A DNA stretch of 36,420 bases, taken from NCBI GenBank assembly GCA_016177575.1, contig JACOVA010000062.1:1-36420 (forward strand), in the 5' to 3' direction. The notes beneath the pieces were generated by a model. That model was not told the DNA's origin. It saw nothing but the letters and a program-made list of their open reading frames with translations, and searched no databases. How positions within the stretch are numbered: position 1 is the stretch's first letter; each line of letters begins with the position of its first letter. Source of the stretch: Betaproteobacteria bacterium (lineage in GTDB: Bacteria; Pseudomonadota; Gammaproteobacteria; Burkholderiales; SG8-39). Of this stretch, positions 8,548 to 16,582 are shown piece after piece. The translations under genes were made by a program, and so were the position numbers.

Positions 8548-9828
8548 ATGGGCACCGGCTTCTACATCATCATGGCGGCGCAGTTCTTCTCGTCGCTCGC
8601 CGACAATGCCCTGCTGGTCGCCGCCATCGCGCTGCTGGTGCAGGCCGACTCGCCGTCCTGGCTCACGCCCTACCTCAAGTTCTTCTTCGTCGTCTCCTAC
8701 GTCTTTCTCGCGCCTTTCGTCGGCGCCTTCGCCGACCGCCTGCCCAAGGGCGCGGTGATGTTCATCGCCAACACGATCAAGATCGCCGGCTGCGCGCTGA
8801 TGCTGTTCGAGCTCAACCCGCTCGCCGCCTATGCGCTGGTCGGCCTGGGTGCCGCGGCCTACTCGCCGGCCAAGTACGGCATCCTCACCGAGTACCTGCC
8901 GCACTCGAAGCTCGTGCTCGCCAACGGCTGGATCGAGGGGCTGACCGTGGTCTCGATCATCCTCGGCGTCATGCTCGGCGGGCTGCTGATCCGCCCCGGG
9001 GTCGCCGACGTGCTGCTCGGCATCGACCTGCCCTTCAGCGTGGGGATCGACACCGCGCCGGAGGCGGCGATCGCGATCATCATCGCGGTCTACGCGCTGG
9101 CGGCGTACTTCAACCTGCACATCCCGCGCACCGGCACGCCGCTCAAGCCGCTGCCCAGGCACCCCGTCGCTACGCTGATCGATTTCGTGCGCTGCGTCGA
9201 CAGCCTGTGGCGCGACAAGCTCGGGCAGATCTCGCTCGCGGTGACGACCCTGTTCTGGGGCGCGGGCGCGACGCTGCAGTTCATCGTCATCGACTGGTCG
9301 GCGGCCGCGCTCGGCTACAACCTTTCGCAGGCGTCGATCCTGCAGGGAGTGTGCGCGCTCGGCATCGCCATGGGAGCCGTGGCGGCTTCGATGCGCGTGC
9401 GGCTCGATCAGTCGGTCGGCGTGATACCGCTCGGCATCGCCATGGGCCTGATCGTGATCCTGATGGACATGGTGCGCGTGGTCTGGCTTGCGGTGCCGCT
9501 GATCGTGCTGATCGGCGCGCTGGCCGGCTACTTCGTCGTGCCGATGAACGCTTTGCTGCAGCACCGCGGCCACCACTTGGTCGGCGCGGGACGCTCGATC
9601 GCGGTGCAGAATTTCAACGAGAACGCCTCGATCCTGGTCATGATCGCGCTCTATTCCCTGCTGCTGCAGCTAGGGCTGTCGATCTACACCGTGATCGCGT
9701 TGTTCGGGCTTTTCGTCTCCGGCACCATGTTGCTGGTGCTGTACTGGTTCAACCACAATCGCCGCGCACATGGAAGCGAAGTCGAGCGTCTGCTCGCCTT
9801 CGCGCGCGCGGAGAGCCGGCGCCTCTAG
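8548..9828 (+). CDS. lplT: Lysophospholipid transporter LplT (MFS)
   Basis: LplT flips lysophospholipids across the inner membrane for reacylation. The 426-residue protein is hydrophobic throughout, with about twelve predicted membrane segments. It has family stretches AQFFSSLADNALL near residue 10, APFVGAFADRLPKG, and GLGAAAYSPAKYGIL, all aligning with E. coli LplT. The start ATG at 8548 gives MGTGFYIIMAAQFF; longer upstream frames are shadows. In E. coli it is joined with aas, but no acyltransferase follows here. Its TAG stop interlocks with the stop of convergent udg in the palindrome CTAG (9825-9828). Confidence 0.93.
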   Translation: MGTGFYIIMAAQFFSSLADNALLVAAIALLVQADSPSWLTPYLKFFFVVSYVFLAPFVGAFADRLPKGAVMFIANTIKIAGCALMLFELNPLAAYALVGLGAAAYSPAKYGILTEYLPHSKLVLANGWIEGLTVVSIILGVMLGGLLIRPGVADVLLGIDLPFSVGIDTAPEAAIAIIIAVYALAAYFNLHIPRTGTPLKPLPRHPVATLIDFVRCVDSLWRDKLGQISLAVTTLFWGAGATLQFIVIDWSAAALGYNLSQASILQGVCALGIAMGAVAASMRVRLDQSVGVIPLGIAMGLIVILMDMVRVVWLAVPLIVLIGALAGYFVVPMNALLQHRGHHLVGAGRSIAVQNFNENASILVMIALYSLLLQLGLSIYTVIALFGLFVSGTMLLVLYWFNHNRRAHGSEVERLLAFARAESRRL

Positions 9829-10508
9829 AGCCCCTGCATCGTTCTTACGGCGAACCTGAGATCGGCCCAGGCTTTGGCCTTGTCGGGCAGGTTCCTGAGC
9901 AGGTAGGCGGGATGGTAGGTGACGACGAGCGGCACGCCCGCGTAGCGGTGCACCTTGCCGCGCAGGCTCGCGATCGTGGCACCGGTGCCGAGCAGCGTCT
10001 GCGCGGCGAAGCGCCCCATGGCGACGATCAGCTTCGGCCGGATCAGCTCGATCTGGCGCTGCAGGTGCGGCGAGCATTTCGCCACCTCCTCGGGCTCGGG
10101 ATTGCGGTTCCCGGGCGGCCGGCACTTGAGCACGTTGGCGATGTAGACGTTCTCGCGCCGGTTGAGCGCGATCGCGGCGAGCATGTTGTCGAGCAGCCGG
10201 CCGGCCTGCCCCACGAACGGCTCTCCCAGCCGGTCCTCCTCGGCGCCCGGCGCCTCGCCGACCAGCAGCCAATCGGCCTTCTCGTCGCCGACGCCGAGCA
10301 CGGTCTGCGTGCAGGTACTGCGCAGCTTGCAGTCCGTGCAGCCCTTGACCTTGGCCTTGAGCGCAGGCCAATCCATTTTCAGGATCGGGTTTTGACCGGA
10401 GTCGGTTTTTTCTTCTTCTACCGAATATACTTTTTCCTGAACTTTGCCGCGCAATCGCCACACGGGAGTAAGACCCATTTCGCGCAGGATCTGGGCGCGC
10501 CGGCTCAC
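9825..10508 (-). CDS. Family 4 uracil-DNA glycosylase (4Fe-4S)
   Basis: This enzyme removes uracil from DNA. The 227-residue protein has the family 4 motif GEAPG at 84-88, the second active-site motif HPAYLLR at 199-205, and four cysteines positioned for the 4Fe-4S cluster: Cys57, Cys60, Cys129 and Cys145. The start is GTG at 10508, overlapping the rimI stop as GTGA; it gives [13 protein letters not shown], the usual start of betaproteobacterial members. Residues 22-45, a linker before the catalytic domain, are encoded by unusually AT-rich DNA (about 10376-10450). It forms a tsaB-rimI-udg operon. Confidence 0.94.
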   Translation of the reverse strand: MSRRAQILREMGLTPVWRLRGKVQEKVYSVEEEKTDSGQNPILKMDWPALKAKVKGCTDCKLRSTCTQTVLGVGDEKADWLLVGEAPGAEEDRLGEPFVGQAGRLLDNMLAAIALNRRENVYIANVLKCRPPGNRNPEPEEVAKCSPHLQRQIELIRPKLIVAMGRFAAQTLLGTGATIASLRGKVHRYAGVPLVVTYHPAYLLRNLPDKAKAWADLRFAVRTMQGL

Positions 10509-10966
10509 AGCGCGAGCGTGAGGACGAGGGCGTCCTCGCGCCCCGGGTGCGCGGGGTAGTAGCCCGGGCGCACCGCGACCTGGCGGAAACCGAAGCGGCG
10601 GTAGAGCGCCTTCGCACCCTGGTTGCTCGGCCGCACCTCGAGGAAAACGCTGTGCGCGCCGCGCGCGCGCGCCATCCGCATCACCTCGAGCAGCAGCGTG
10701 CTGCCGTGGCCGCGCCGCTGGTGCGGCGTGGCCACCGACAGGTTGAGCAAGTGGCCCTCGCCCGCTGCCACCATGAGCACGAAGTAGCCGATCAGCTCCT
10801 CGGCGTGGCGCCAGGTCCAGCACTGGTAGCCGGCGCGCAGCGAGTCGGCGAAATTGCCGCGCGTCCACGGATGCGAATAGACCTCGTTCTCGATCGCGAG
10901 CACCGCGGCGAGATCGGGCTCGCGCATCTGCGCCAGGCGCGGCGCATCCCTGAGAACCGCGCTCAT
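10505..10966 (-). CDS. rimI: Ribosomal protein S18 alanine N-acetyltransferase RimI
   Basis: RimI is a GNAT enzyme that acetylates the N-terminal alanine of ribosomal protein S18. The 153-residue protein has the typical ENEVYSHPWTRGNF segment near 26-39. The acetyl-CoA-binding stretch is QRRGHGSTLL, and the C-terminal part has LEVRPSNQGAKALYRRFGF. It overlaps tsaB upstream (ATGA) and udg downstream (GTGA), so all three should be translated together. The tsaB-rimI pairing is widespread and supports RimI over a generic GNAT. Confidence 0.93.
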   Translation of the reverse strand: MSAVLRDAPRLAQMREPDLAAVLAIENEVYSHPWTRGNFADSLRAGYQCWTWRHAEELIGYFVLMVAAGEGHLLNLSVATPHQRRGHGSTLLLEVMRMARARGAHSVFLEVRPSNQGAKALYRRFGFRQVAVRPGYYPAHPGREDALVLTLAL

Positions 10967-11622
10967 CCGGCGCGCCGCTCCTCGATCGTGAACGCCACCT
11001 TGTCCCTGACGTAGACCGGCAAGGCGAGCGCCGCATCCACCCCCTCGCCCGCCGCCAGCCGCGGGCCGGCGAGACGCGCGACCGCGACCGCAGAGGGATG
11101 GATCGCCGGGATCACCTTTGCCAGACCCAGGGAGCCATAGACTTCAAAACCGTTTCCACAGCCGACCCATCCTTCGCCCGGCGGGGGCGGCGCCTCGGCC
11201 GGCGGCACGCATTGTGCGGGAATCACCTCGTGCCAGCGTCCGTTGTTCTTCTCGAGCGCCGAATAATACACTTCGCGCATGCGCGCATCGAGGCAGGCAA
11301 CTACGCGCGCGGCGCCCGATTCCTCAGCCAGCGACTCCAGCGTCGGGATGCCGATTACCGGCAGGCCGCGCGCGAGCGCGAGGCCCTGCGCCACGCCGCA
11401 GGCGATGCGCAGACCCGTGAACGAGCCCGGACCGGCGCCGAAGGCGACCGCGTCGAGCTGGGAAGCAGTGACCCGTGCTTGCCTGAAAAGACTCTCCAGC
11501 ATGGCGAGCACCAGCTCGGAGTGGCGATTGCCGGCGCGCTCCTCCAGGCCCGCGATCTCGCCGTCGAGCCACAGCGCGACCGAGCACCACTCGGTGGAGG
11601 TTTCGAGGGCGGCGAATTTCAT
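10963..11622 (-). CDS. tsaB: tRNA threonylcarbamoyladenosine synthesis protein TsaB
   Basis: TsaB is the non-catalytic partner of TsaD in forming t6A at position 37 of ANN-decoding tRNAs. The 219-residue protein begins MKFAALETST, contains GNRHSELVL near 31-39 and GPGSFTGLRIACG at 64-76, and ends with a variable domain. Length is normal for the family. The ATG at 11622 was chosen because it opens the conserved LETST strand; the frame extends further upstream only as non-coding read-through. It is divergent from the dehydrogenase gene at 11674. Confidence 0.94.
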   Translation of the reverse strand: MKFAALETSTEWCSVALWLDGEIAGLEERAGNRHSELVLAMLESLFRQARVTASQLDAVAFGAGPGSFTGLRIACGVAQGLALARGLPVIGIPTLESLAEESGAARVVACLDARMREVYYSALEKNNGRWHEVIPAQCVPPAEAPPPPGEGWVGCGNGFEVYGSLGLAKVIPAIHPSAVAVARLAGPRLAAGEGVDAALALPVYVRDKVAFTIEERRAG

Positions 11623-11666
11623 TGCTTTTGATTCTAATCGGATAAAATTGAAAGCGGATCCTGGAG
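11622..11666 (+). promoter_or_regulatory. Candidate promoter and ribosome binding site for the 11674 dehydrogenase gene
   Basis: The 51-base gap between tsaB and the plus-strand gene is AT-rich. It contains TTGCTT (11622-11627), TAAAAT (11643-11648) with 15-base spacing, and GGAG (11663-11666) seven bases before the ATG at 11674. The ribosome site is good; the promoter spacing is short, so that part is tentative. Confidence 0.4.
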
Positions 11667-11673
11667 AAAATAA

Positions 11674-12753
11674 ATGACCGAGCACCGCATTGCGGTTATT
11701 CCGGGCGACGGCATCGGCCGCGAGGTGATGCCCGAGGGCGTGCGCGTGCTCGAGGCCGCCGCGGCGCGCCATGGCCTGCGTCTGCACTGGAAGGAATTCG
11801 ACTGGAGCTGCGACTGGTACCGGGCGCACGGCAGGATGTGCCCGGAGGAAGCACCGCAGATCCTGCGTGGCTTCGACGCCGTCTATTTCGGCGCGGTGGG
11901 CAATCCGGCGATCGTGCCCGATCACGTCTCGGCCTGGGGCCTGCTGATCAATTTCCGGCGCTGGTTCGACCTGTACGTCAACCTGCGCCCGGTGCGCCTG
12001 TTCGAGGGCCTACCCTGCCCGCTCGCCGGCCGCAAGCCGGGCGACCTGGACTACATGGTGGTGCGCGAGAATACCGAGGGCGAGTACGGCAACGTCGGCG
12101 GACGCATGTTCGAGGGCACCGAGCGCGAACTGGTGACGCAGCAGGCGGTGTTCAGCCGCAAGGGCGTCGACCGGATCATGCAGTACGCGTTCGAGCTCGC
12201 GCAGAAGCGCAAGCAGCACGTCACCAGCTGCACCAAGTCGAACGGCATCTCGATCACCATGCCCTACTGGGACGAGCGTTTCGCCGAGATGCGAAGGAAA
12301 TATCCCGACGTAACAGCGGATCAGTATCACGTCGACGGCCTCTCGATCCAGATGGTGCTCAATCCGGAGCGCTTCGACGTCATCGTCGCCTCGAACCTGT
12401 TCGGCGACATCCTCTCGGACCTCGGCCCCGCCACCGCGGGGACCATCGGCATCGCGCCCTCGGGCAACATCAATCCCGAGCGCAGCGCGCCTTCGATCTT
12501 CGAGCCGGTGCACGGCTCGGCGCCCGACATCGCCGGCCGCAAGATCGCCAACCCGATCGGCGCCATCTGGTCGGGCGCGCTCATGCTCGAGCACCTCGGC
12601 CACGCCGAGGCGGCGGCAGACGTGGTGCGCGCGATCGAGCGCGTGATCGTCGAGGGGCCGCACACGCCCGACATGAAAGGCAAGGCTGCCACCGCGGAAG
12701 TCGGCGCAGCGGTCGCGCAGGCGGTCCGCGCCCAGGCCAAGAAAGCGGCTTGA
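11674..12753 (+). CDS. Tartrate dehydrogenase/decarboxylase-like (TtuC/DmlA) beta-decarboxylating dehydrogenase
   Basis: This is an NAD- and metal-dependent enzyme of the isopropylmalate/isocitrate family, in the branch acting on tartrate or D-malate. The 359-residue protein has VIPGDGIG at 8-15, RENTEGEYG at 131-139 with catalytic Tyr138, Lys188 in TKSN, and metal-binding Asp221, Asp245 and Asp249 (FGDILSDL). It closes with FEPVHGSAPDIAG. The segment LINFRRWFDLYVNLRPVRLF looks like Pseudomonas tartrate dehydrogenase. The ATG has a GGAG seven bases upstream. It is not a convincing leuB: no other leucine genes are near. Substrate cannot be settled from sequence. Confidence 0.87.
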   Translation: MTEHRIAVIPGDGIGREVMPEGVRVLEAAAARHGLRLHWKEFDWSCDWYRAHGRMCPEEAPQILRGFDAVYFGAVGNPAIVPDHVSAWGLLINFRRWFDLYVNLRPVRLFEGLPCPLAGRKPGDLDYMVVRENTEGEYGNVGGRMFEGTERELVTQQAVFSRKGVDRIMQYAFELAQKRKQHVTSCTKSNGISITMPYWDERFAEMRRKYPDVTADQYHVDGLSIQMVLNPERFDVIVASNLFGDILSDLGPATAGTIGIAPSGNINPERSAPSIFEPVHGSAPDIAGRKIANPIGAIWSGALMLEHLGHAEAAADVVRAIERVIVEGPHTPDMKGKAATAEVGAAVAQAVRAQAKKAA

Positions 12754-13799
12754 AGACCTACCGCATCGCCGCCATCCCCGGCGACGGCATCGGCAAGGAG
12801 GTCATCGCCGCGGGAATCGATGTCCTGAAGCTGCTTTGCGAGAAGGAAGGCTTCAAGCTCGAGTTCACCGCGTTCGACTGGAGCTCGGAACGCTATCTCG
12901 AGACCGGCGAGTACATTCCCGAGGGCGGGCTGGCGCAGCTCAAGGCTTTCGACGCGATCTTCTTCGGCGCGGTCGGCTCGCCGCGCGTGCCCGACCACCT
13001 CTCGCTGTGGGGCCTGCGCCTGCCGATCTGCCAGGGATTCGACCAGTACGCCAACGTGCGTCCTTCACGGCTCCTGCCCGGCATCGAACCGAAATTGAAA
13101 GATGCGAACGAAATCGACTGGGTGATCGTCCGCGAGAACACCGAGGGCGAGTATTCGGGCTCCGGCGGGCGCGTGCACCGGGGTCTGCCGGAAGAAGTTG
13201 CAGTTGAAGTCTCCACGTTTACGAGAAATGGCGTGGCAAGAATTCACAGGTTTGCGTTCGAGCTGGCGAGAACACGTCCCCGCAAGCATCTGACCCTCGT
13301 CACGAAGTCCAACGCGCAGCGTCACGGCATGGTGCTCTGGGACGAGATTTTCTACGAAGTTGCCAAGCAATACCCGGACGTGCAGACCGATCGCGTGCTC
13401 GTCGACGCGATGACCACGCGCATGGTGCTCAAGCCCGCATCGCTCGACACCATCGTCGCGAGCAACCTGCACGCCGACATCCTCTCGGATCTCGCGGCCG
13501 CGCTCTCGGGCTCGCTCGGCATCGCGCCGACCGCCAACCTCAATCCCGAGCGCAGCTTCCCATCGATGTTCGAGCCCATCCACGGCTCGGCCTTCGACAT
13601 CACCGGCAAGGGCATCGCCAATCCGATCGCCGCCTTCTGGACCGCGTCGATGATGCTCGAGCATCTCGGCGAGGCGCGCGCGGCGGCGCGCCTGATGCGC
13701 GCCATCGAGCGCACCACCGCGGAGCGGGTGTTCACGCCCGACCTCGGCGGCGTGCACGACACGCGCGCCGTCACCAACGCGGTCAAGCGCGCGCTCTGA
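12750..13799 (+). CDS. Second isocitrate/isopropylmalate-family (tartrate/D-malate type) dehydrogenase
   Basis: This is a diverged tandem relative of the preceding gene. The 349-residue protein keeps all catalytic positions: IPGDGIG at 9-15, RENTEGEYS with Tyr135, Lys186 in TKSN, and Asp219, Asp243 and Asp247 (HADILSDL). The substrate-side region differs (LPICQGFDQYANVRPSRLLPG), so specificity is probably different. Translation appears to start at TTG 12750, overlapping the upstream stop as TTGA; no ATG or GTG is available before the IPGDGIG motif. A patch at about 13190-13262 uses AT-rich codons. The pair may serve hydroxy-acid catabolism, but this is inference. Confidence 0.87.
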   Translation: MKTYRIAAIPGDGIGKEVIAAGIDVLKLLCEKEGFKLEFTAFDWSSERYLETGEYIPEGGLAQLKAFDAIFFGAVGSPRVPDHLSLWGLRLPICQGFDQYANVRPSRLLPGIEPKLKDANEIDWVIVRENTEGEYSGSGGRVHRGLPEEVAVEVSTFTRNGVARIHRFAFELARTRPRKHLTLVTKSNAQRHGMVLWDEIFYEVAKQYPDVQTDRVLVDAMTTRMVLKPASLDTIVASNLHADILSDLAAALSGSLGIAPTANLNPERSFPSMFEPIHGSAFDITGKGIANPIAAFWTASMMLEHLGEARAAARLMRAIERTTAERVFTPDLGGVHDTRAVTNAVKRAL

Positions 13800-13803
13800 T
13801 CCG

Positions 13804-13906
13804 TTGCTCCAGGCAGACAGCGCCCGCAACCGGCTCCTCGGCATCGGGCTGATTTCGGTCACCTTTCCTGTGCTTCGCGCTGCTCGACGCCGGCGCCAAG
13901 TGGCTG
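13804..13906 (+). other. Displaced N-terminal coding segment of the EamA permease (apparent +1 base frameshift)
   Basis: From a TTG at 13804 one frame reads LLGIGLISVTF, the expected start of a first membrane helix, then degenerates into Arg-rich sequence. The next frame from about 13865 reads LCFALLDAGAKWLVRTLP and joins the downstream permease without a break. Removing one C from the CC at 13867-13868 joins the halves as ISVTFLCFALLDAG. The second frame has a stop at 13850-13852, so it cannot begin earlier. Either the gene has a real mutation or the sequence has an error here. Confidence 0.65.
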
Positions 13907-14683
13907 GTGCGCACGCTGCCGGTGGTCGAGGTGGTGTGGCTGCGCTTCCTGTTCCACCTCGCCATCAGCGCCACCCTGCTCGCGCCGGGGCCGGCGGCGG
14001 CGCTGTTCGCCACGCGCCGCCCGCGCCTGCAGCTGCTGCGCGCCGCGATGCTGATGGCGATGACGGCGATGAATTTCTGGGCCCTGCAGTACCTGCAGCT
14101 CGCCGAGACCGGCGCGATCCAGTTCTCGGTGCCGATCCTGATCGCCGCATTTGCCGGGCCGCTGCTCGGCGAGCGACTCGACGCCGCGCGCTGGACTGCC
14201 ATCCTGGTGGGGTTTGCCGGGATCCTGCTGATCTTCCGACCGGGCACGCAGGCCTTCCACCCTGCGCTGCTGCTGGCGTTCGGGGTCGCCGTTCTGTATG
14301 CGCTCTTCAACCTGCTGACGCGCCAGCTGGCGGCCCACGATCGGCCCGAGACCACGCAGTTCCTTTCCGCCCTCGGCGCGACTGTCGCCATGACGCCGTT
14401 CGCGCTCGCGTTGTGGCGCATGCCCGCGGACGCAGCCGAATGGGGAGTCGCCGTCCTGATCGGGCTCGCCGGCGCGCTCGGCCATTACCTGCTCGCGCTC
14501 GCCCACCGCTACGCGCCCGCTTCGGTCCTGGGACCGTTCCTGTACCAGCAGATCGTCTACATGGTGCTGCTCGGCTACCTGCTGTTCGGCGACGTGCCCG
14601 ATGCGGCGGTGCTGGCCGGCGGCGGCGTGGTGGTCGCGAGCGGCCTGTACCTGCTTTGGCGCGAAAAGCGCGCGCCGGGCTAA
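13907..14683 (+). CDS. EamA/DMT-family permease, N-terminus displaced by a frameshift
   Basis: This is a drug/metabolite transporter superfamily membrane protein of unknown substrate. As annotated from GTG 13907 it has 258 residues and about nine hydrophobic helices in two EamA repeats. The first repeat holds NFWALQYLQLAETGAIQFSVPI and the second holds RYAPASVLGPFLYQQIVYMVLLGYLLFGD. The normal family has ten helices; the missing first helix is encoded upstream in another frame (see 13804-13906). If the extra base is an error, the full gene is 13804-14683. If real, the protein may be non-functional or start at the GTG. It is followed nine bases later by the acyltransferase gene. Confidence 0.82.
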   Translation: MRTLPVVEVVWLRFLFHLAISATLLAPGPAAALFATRRPRLQLLRAAMLMAMTAMNFWALQYLQLAETGAIQFSVPILIAAFAGPLLGERLDAARWTAILVGFAGILLIFRPGTQAFHPALLLAFGVAVLYALFNLLTRQLAAHDRPETTQFLSALGATVAMTPFALALWRMPADAAEWGVAVLIGLAGALGHYLLALAHRYAPASVLGPFLYQQIVYMVLLGYLLFGDVPDAAVLAGGGVVVASGLYLLWREKRAPG

Positions 14684-14692
14684 CATCGCGCG

Positions 14693-16099
14693 ATGACCGC
14701 TGCGGTATCGGTGCCGTTCTGGCTGTTCCTGCTGCTCGCGGCGCTCGCCGTCTGGGCGGCCTACGACAAGCTGCTGCTGCCGTCGGTGCGCTGGTTCATC
14801 GCCAACCGCGCCAATCTGGTCATCGACGAGGTGTCGCGGCGCCTGCGCATCGGCATCCGGCCGTTCCAGCGCACGCGCCGCCAGGCGCTCATCGACCGCC
14901 TGCTCACCGATCCCAAGGTGCAGAAGGCCGCCGAGCAGCACGCCGAGCGCATGGGAGTTCCCGTTATCCGCTCGCTCGCGCTGGTCGAGAGTTACGCGCG
15001 CGAGATCGTGCCGGCCTTCAACGCTTACCTCTACTTCAAGATCGGCTACTGGATCGGCCGCAAGGTGGCGCAATCGCTCTACCGCGTGCGCCTCGGCTAC
15101 GTCGACTCGGAGGGCCTGGCCAAGGTGGAGGCGAACGCGACCGTGGTCTTCGTCATGAACCACCGCTCGAACATGGACTACGTGCTGGCCGGCTACCTCG
15201 CCGCCGACCAGACCGCGCTCTCCTACGCGGTCGGCGAGTGGGCGCGCATCTGGCCGCTGTCGGCGCTGATCCGCGCCATGGGCGCCTACTTCGTGCGGCG
15301 CAACTCGCGCGACGAGCTGTACCGGCGCGTGCTCGAGCGCTACATCGCCATGGCGACCGAGGCCGGCGTGCCGCAGGCGGTGTTTCCGGAGGGCGGCCTG
15401 ACGCGCGACGGGCGCATGCGCGAGCCGCGGCTCGGCGTGCTCGACTACATGCTGCGCGGCTTCCGTCTCGGCGGCGAGCGCGACCTGGTGTTCGTGCCGC
15501 TCGGGCTGAACTACGACCGGGTGCTCGAGGACCGCACGCTGCTGCTGTCGGTCGATCCCGACGCCAGGCGCCCCGGCCGCCTGGTCGCGCTGTGGCGCAC
15601 GTTCGCCTTCGTGCTGCGCAACCTGCGCCTGATGCTGCGCAGCGAGTGGTACCGCTTCGGCTACGCCTGCGTCAACTTCGGCTCGCCGGTCTCGATGCGC
15701 GCCTACTGCCGCAGCCGCGGCATCGATTTCAAGGAGCTTGCTGCGCAGGACCGCAAGCGGGAGGTGGCGGACCTCGGCCGCCATCTGATGGAGGCAGTGG
15801 GGAGAATCGTGCCCGTGGTTCCGGTTCCACTCATCGCCCATGTTTTCCTGATCACACCGGAAAAGGCGATTTCAGAGATGGAGCTGAAAGCCCAGGTCGA
15901 GCGGCTGATCGAGAAGCTCGAGGCGGCCGGCGCGCACGTCTACATCCCGCGCCAGGACCTCGATTACGCGGTCTCCGTTGGCCTGCGCATGCTGACGCTG
16001 CGCAGGCTGGTCGAGAACCGGGACGGGCTCTACAGCGCACGGCCGGAGGAGACCCCGCTGCTGCGCTACTACGCCAACTCGATCGTGCACCTGCTTTGA
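14693..16099 (+). CDS. PlsB-like glycerol-phosphate acyltransferase (short form)
   Basis: This is a membrane-bound acyltransferase of the PlsB/PlsC superfamily, probably using acyl donors to acylate glycerol phosphate or lysophosphatidate in phospholipid synthesis. The 468-residue protein starts with a membrane helix at about 7-24. The catalytic HX4D motif is His157-Asp162 (NHRSNMD). The glycerol-phosphate-binding block FPEGGLTRDG is at 231-240 and PLGLNYDR at 269-276. It is much shorter than E. coli PlsB (about 800 residues), lacking the extra N- and C-terminal parts. Whether it makes lysophosphatidic acid or another lipid is not determined by sequence. Confidence 0.85.
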   Translation: MTAAVSVPFWLFLLLAALAVWAAYDKLLLPSVRWFIANRANLVIDEVSRRLRIGIRPFQRTRRQALIDRLLTDPKVQKAAEQHAERMGVPVIRSLALVESYAREIVPAFNAYLYFKIGYWIGRKVAQSLYRVRLGYVDSEGLAKVEANATVVFVMNHRSNMDYVLAGYLAADQTALSYAVGEWARIWPLSALIRAMGAYFVRRNSRDELYRRVLERYIAMATEAGVPQAVFPEGGLTRDGRMREPRLGVLDYMLRGFRLGGERDLVFVPLGLNYDRVLEDRTLLLSVDPDARRPGRLVALWRTFAFVLRNLRLMLRSEWYRFGYACVNFGSPVSMRAYCRSRGIDFKELAAQDRKREVADLGRHLMEAVGRIVPVVPVPLIAHVFLITPEKAISEMELKAQVERLIEKLEAAGAHVYIPRQDLDYAVSVGLRMLTLRRLVENRDGLYSARPEETPLLRYYANSIVHLL

Positions 16100-16105
16100 G
16101 GGGCG

Positions 16106-16121
16106 GCGCCGGGGCCGGCGC
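16106..16121. terminator. GC-rich hairpin between convergent genes
   Basis: GCGCCG (16106-16111) and CGGCGC (16116-16121) form a perfect six-pair stem with a four-base loop. It sits in the 22-base gap between the ends of the acyltransferase gene and the convergent small secreted protein. There is no T-run on either side, so it is not a textbook intrinsic terminator. It could still act bidirectionally with Rho or be chance in GC-rich DNA. Confidence 0.3.
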
Positions 16122-16460
16122 TCAGCGCCGCTGCAGGTCGCGGTTGGCCTCCATCACGTCGCGGCGCAGCCGCTCGCGTTCCTCGCGGCTGCGGCCGGGC
16201 TCGAGCCCGCGCCGCGCCCGTTCTTCGCGCCGGTACTGTCTCGCCTGCTCGCGCGTCATCTGGCCGCTCTGCACCTGCTCGCGCAGGCGCTGGCGCTCCT
16301 CCCAGCTCATGCTCCGTTCCGGGCGCGGCATCGGGCGCTGCATCTGGCGCTCCATGTGGCGGCCGGGGCCGCCGCGCTGCCACGGCCCGGGCTGGGCGAG
16401 CGCGCTCCCCGCCGTGAGCGCGGCGGCAACCGCTGCTACGAGATACGGGCGCAGTTTCAT
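16122..16460 (-). CDS. Small secreted Arg/Gln-rich protein of unknown function
   Basis: The 112-residue product has a clear signal peptide: MKLR, a hydrophobic Ala-rich core, and probable cleavage after ALA at about residue 22. The mature part is Gln/Pro/Gly-rich to about residue 50. It is then strongly helical and charged, with WEERQRLREQVQSGQMTREQARQYRREE (in two overlapping stretches) and a later SREERERLRRDVMEANRD. Small periplasmic proteins with short helical repeats next to a two-component system recall CpxP/Spy, but I see no clear LTxxQ motif and only the size and placement fit. It is transcribed divergently from ompR, 122 bases away. Confidence 0.75.
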   Translation of the reverse strand: MKLRPYLVAAVAAALTAGSALAQPGPWQRGGPGRHMERQMQRPMPRPERSMSWEERQRLREQVQSGQMTREQARQYRREERARRGLEPGRSREERERLRRDVMEANRDLQRR

Positions 16461-16582
16461 GGCAATTCGATGTTACGTCCGGCACCCGCGCATCAGAGCG
16501 GGATTTGTAACAGAATGTGTCTGCCGCCGGGCGGGTTAACACGTTGTTTCAGCACGCCCGGCTTTCCCGGATAGGCTTTGGC
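16461..16582. promoter_or_regulatory. Divergent control region between the small secreted protein gene and ompR
   Basis: This 122-base region must hold the promoters for both divergent genes. It contains GTTAAC at about 16536-16541 and a stretch less GC-rich than the flanks. I could not identify a convincing -35/-10 pair in either direction or a clear repeated response-regulator box. The assignment rests on position. Confidence 0.4.

Noticed and set aside
9207-10559. Plus-strand frame spanning the lplT end and udg
   Set aside because: It lies in the wrong frame of lplT and antisense to udg; no start context or motif supports it.
11838-12749. Upstream extension of the second dehydrogenase frame
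   Set aside because: It overlaps the first dehydrogenase out of frame and encodes Arg-rich nonsense; the family motif begins only after 12750.
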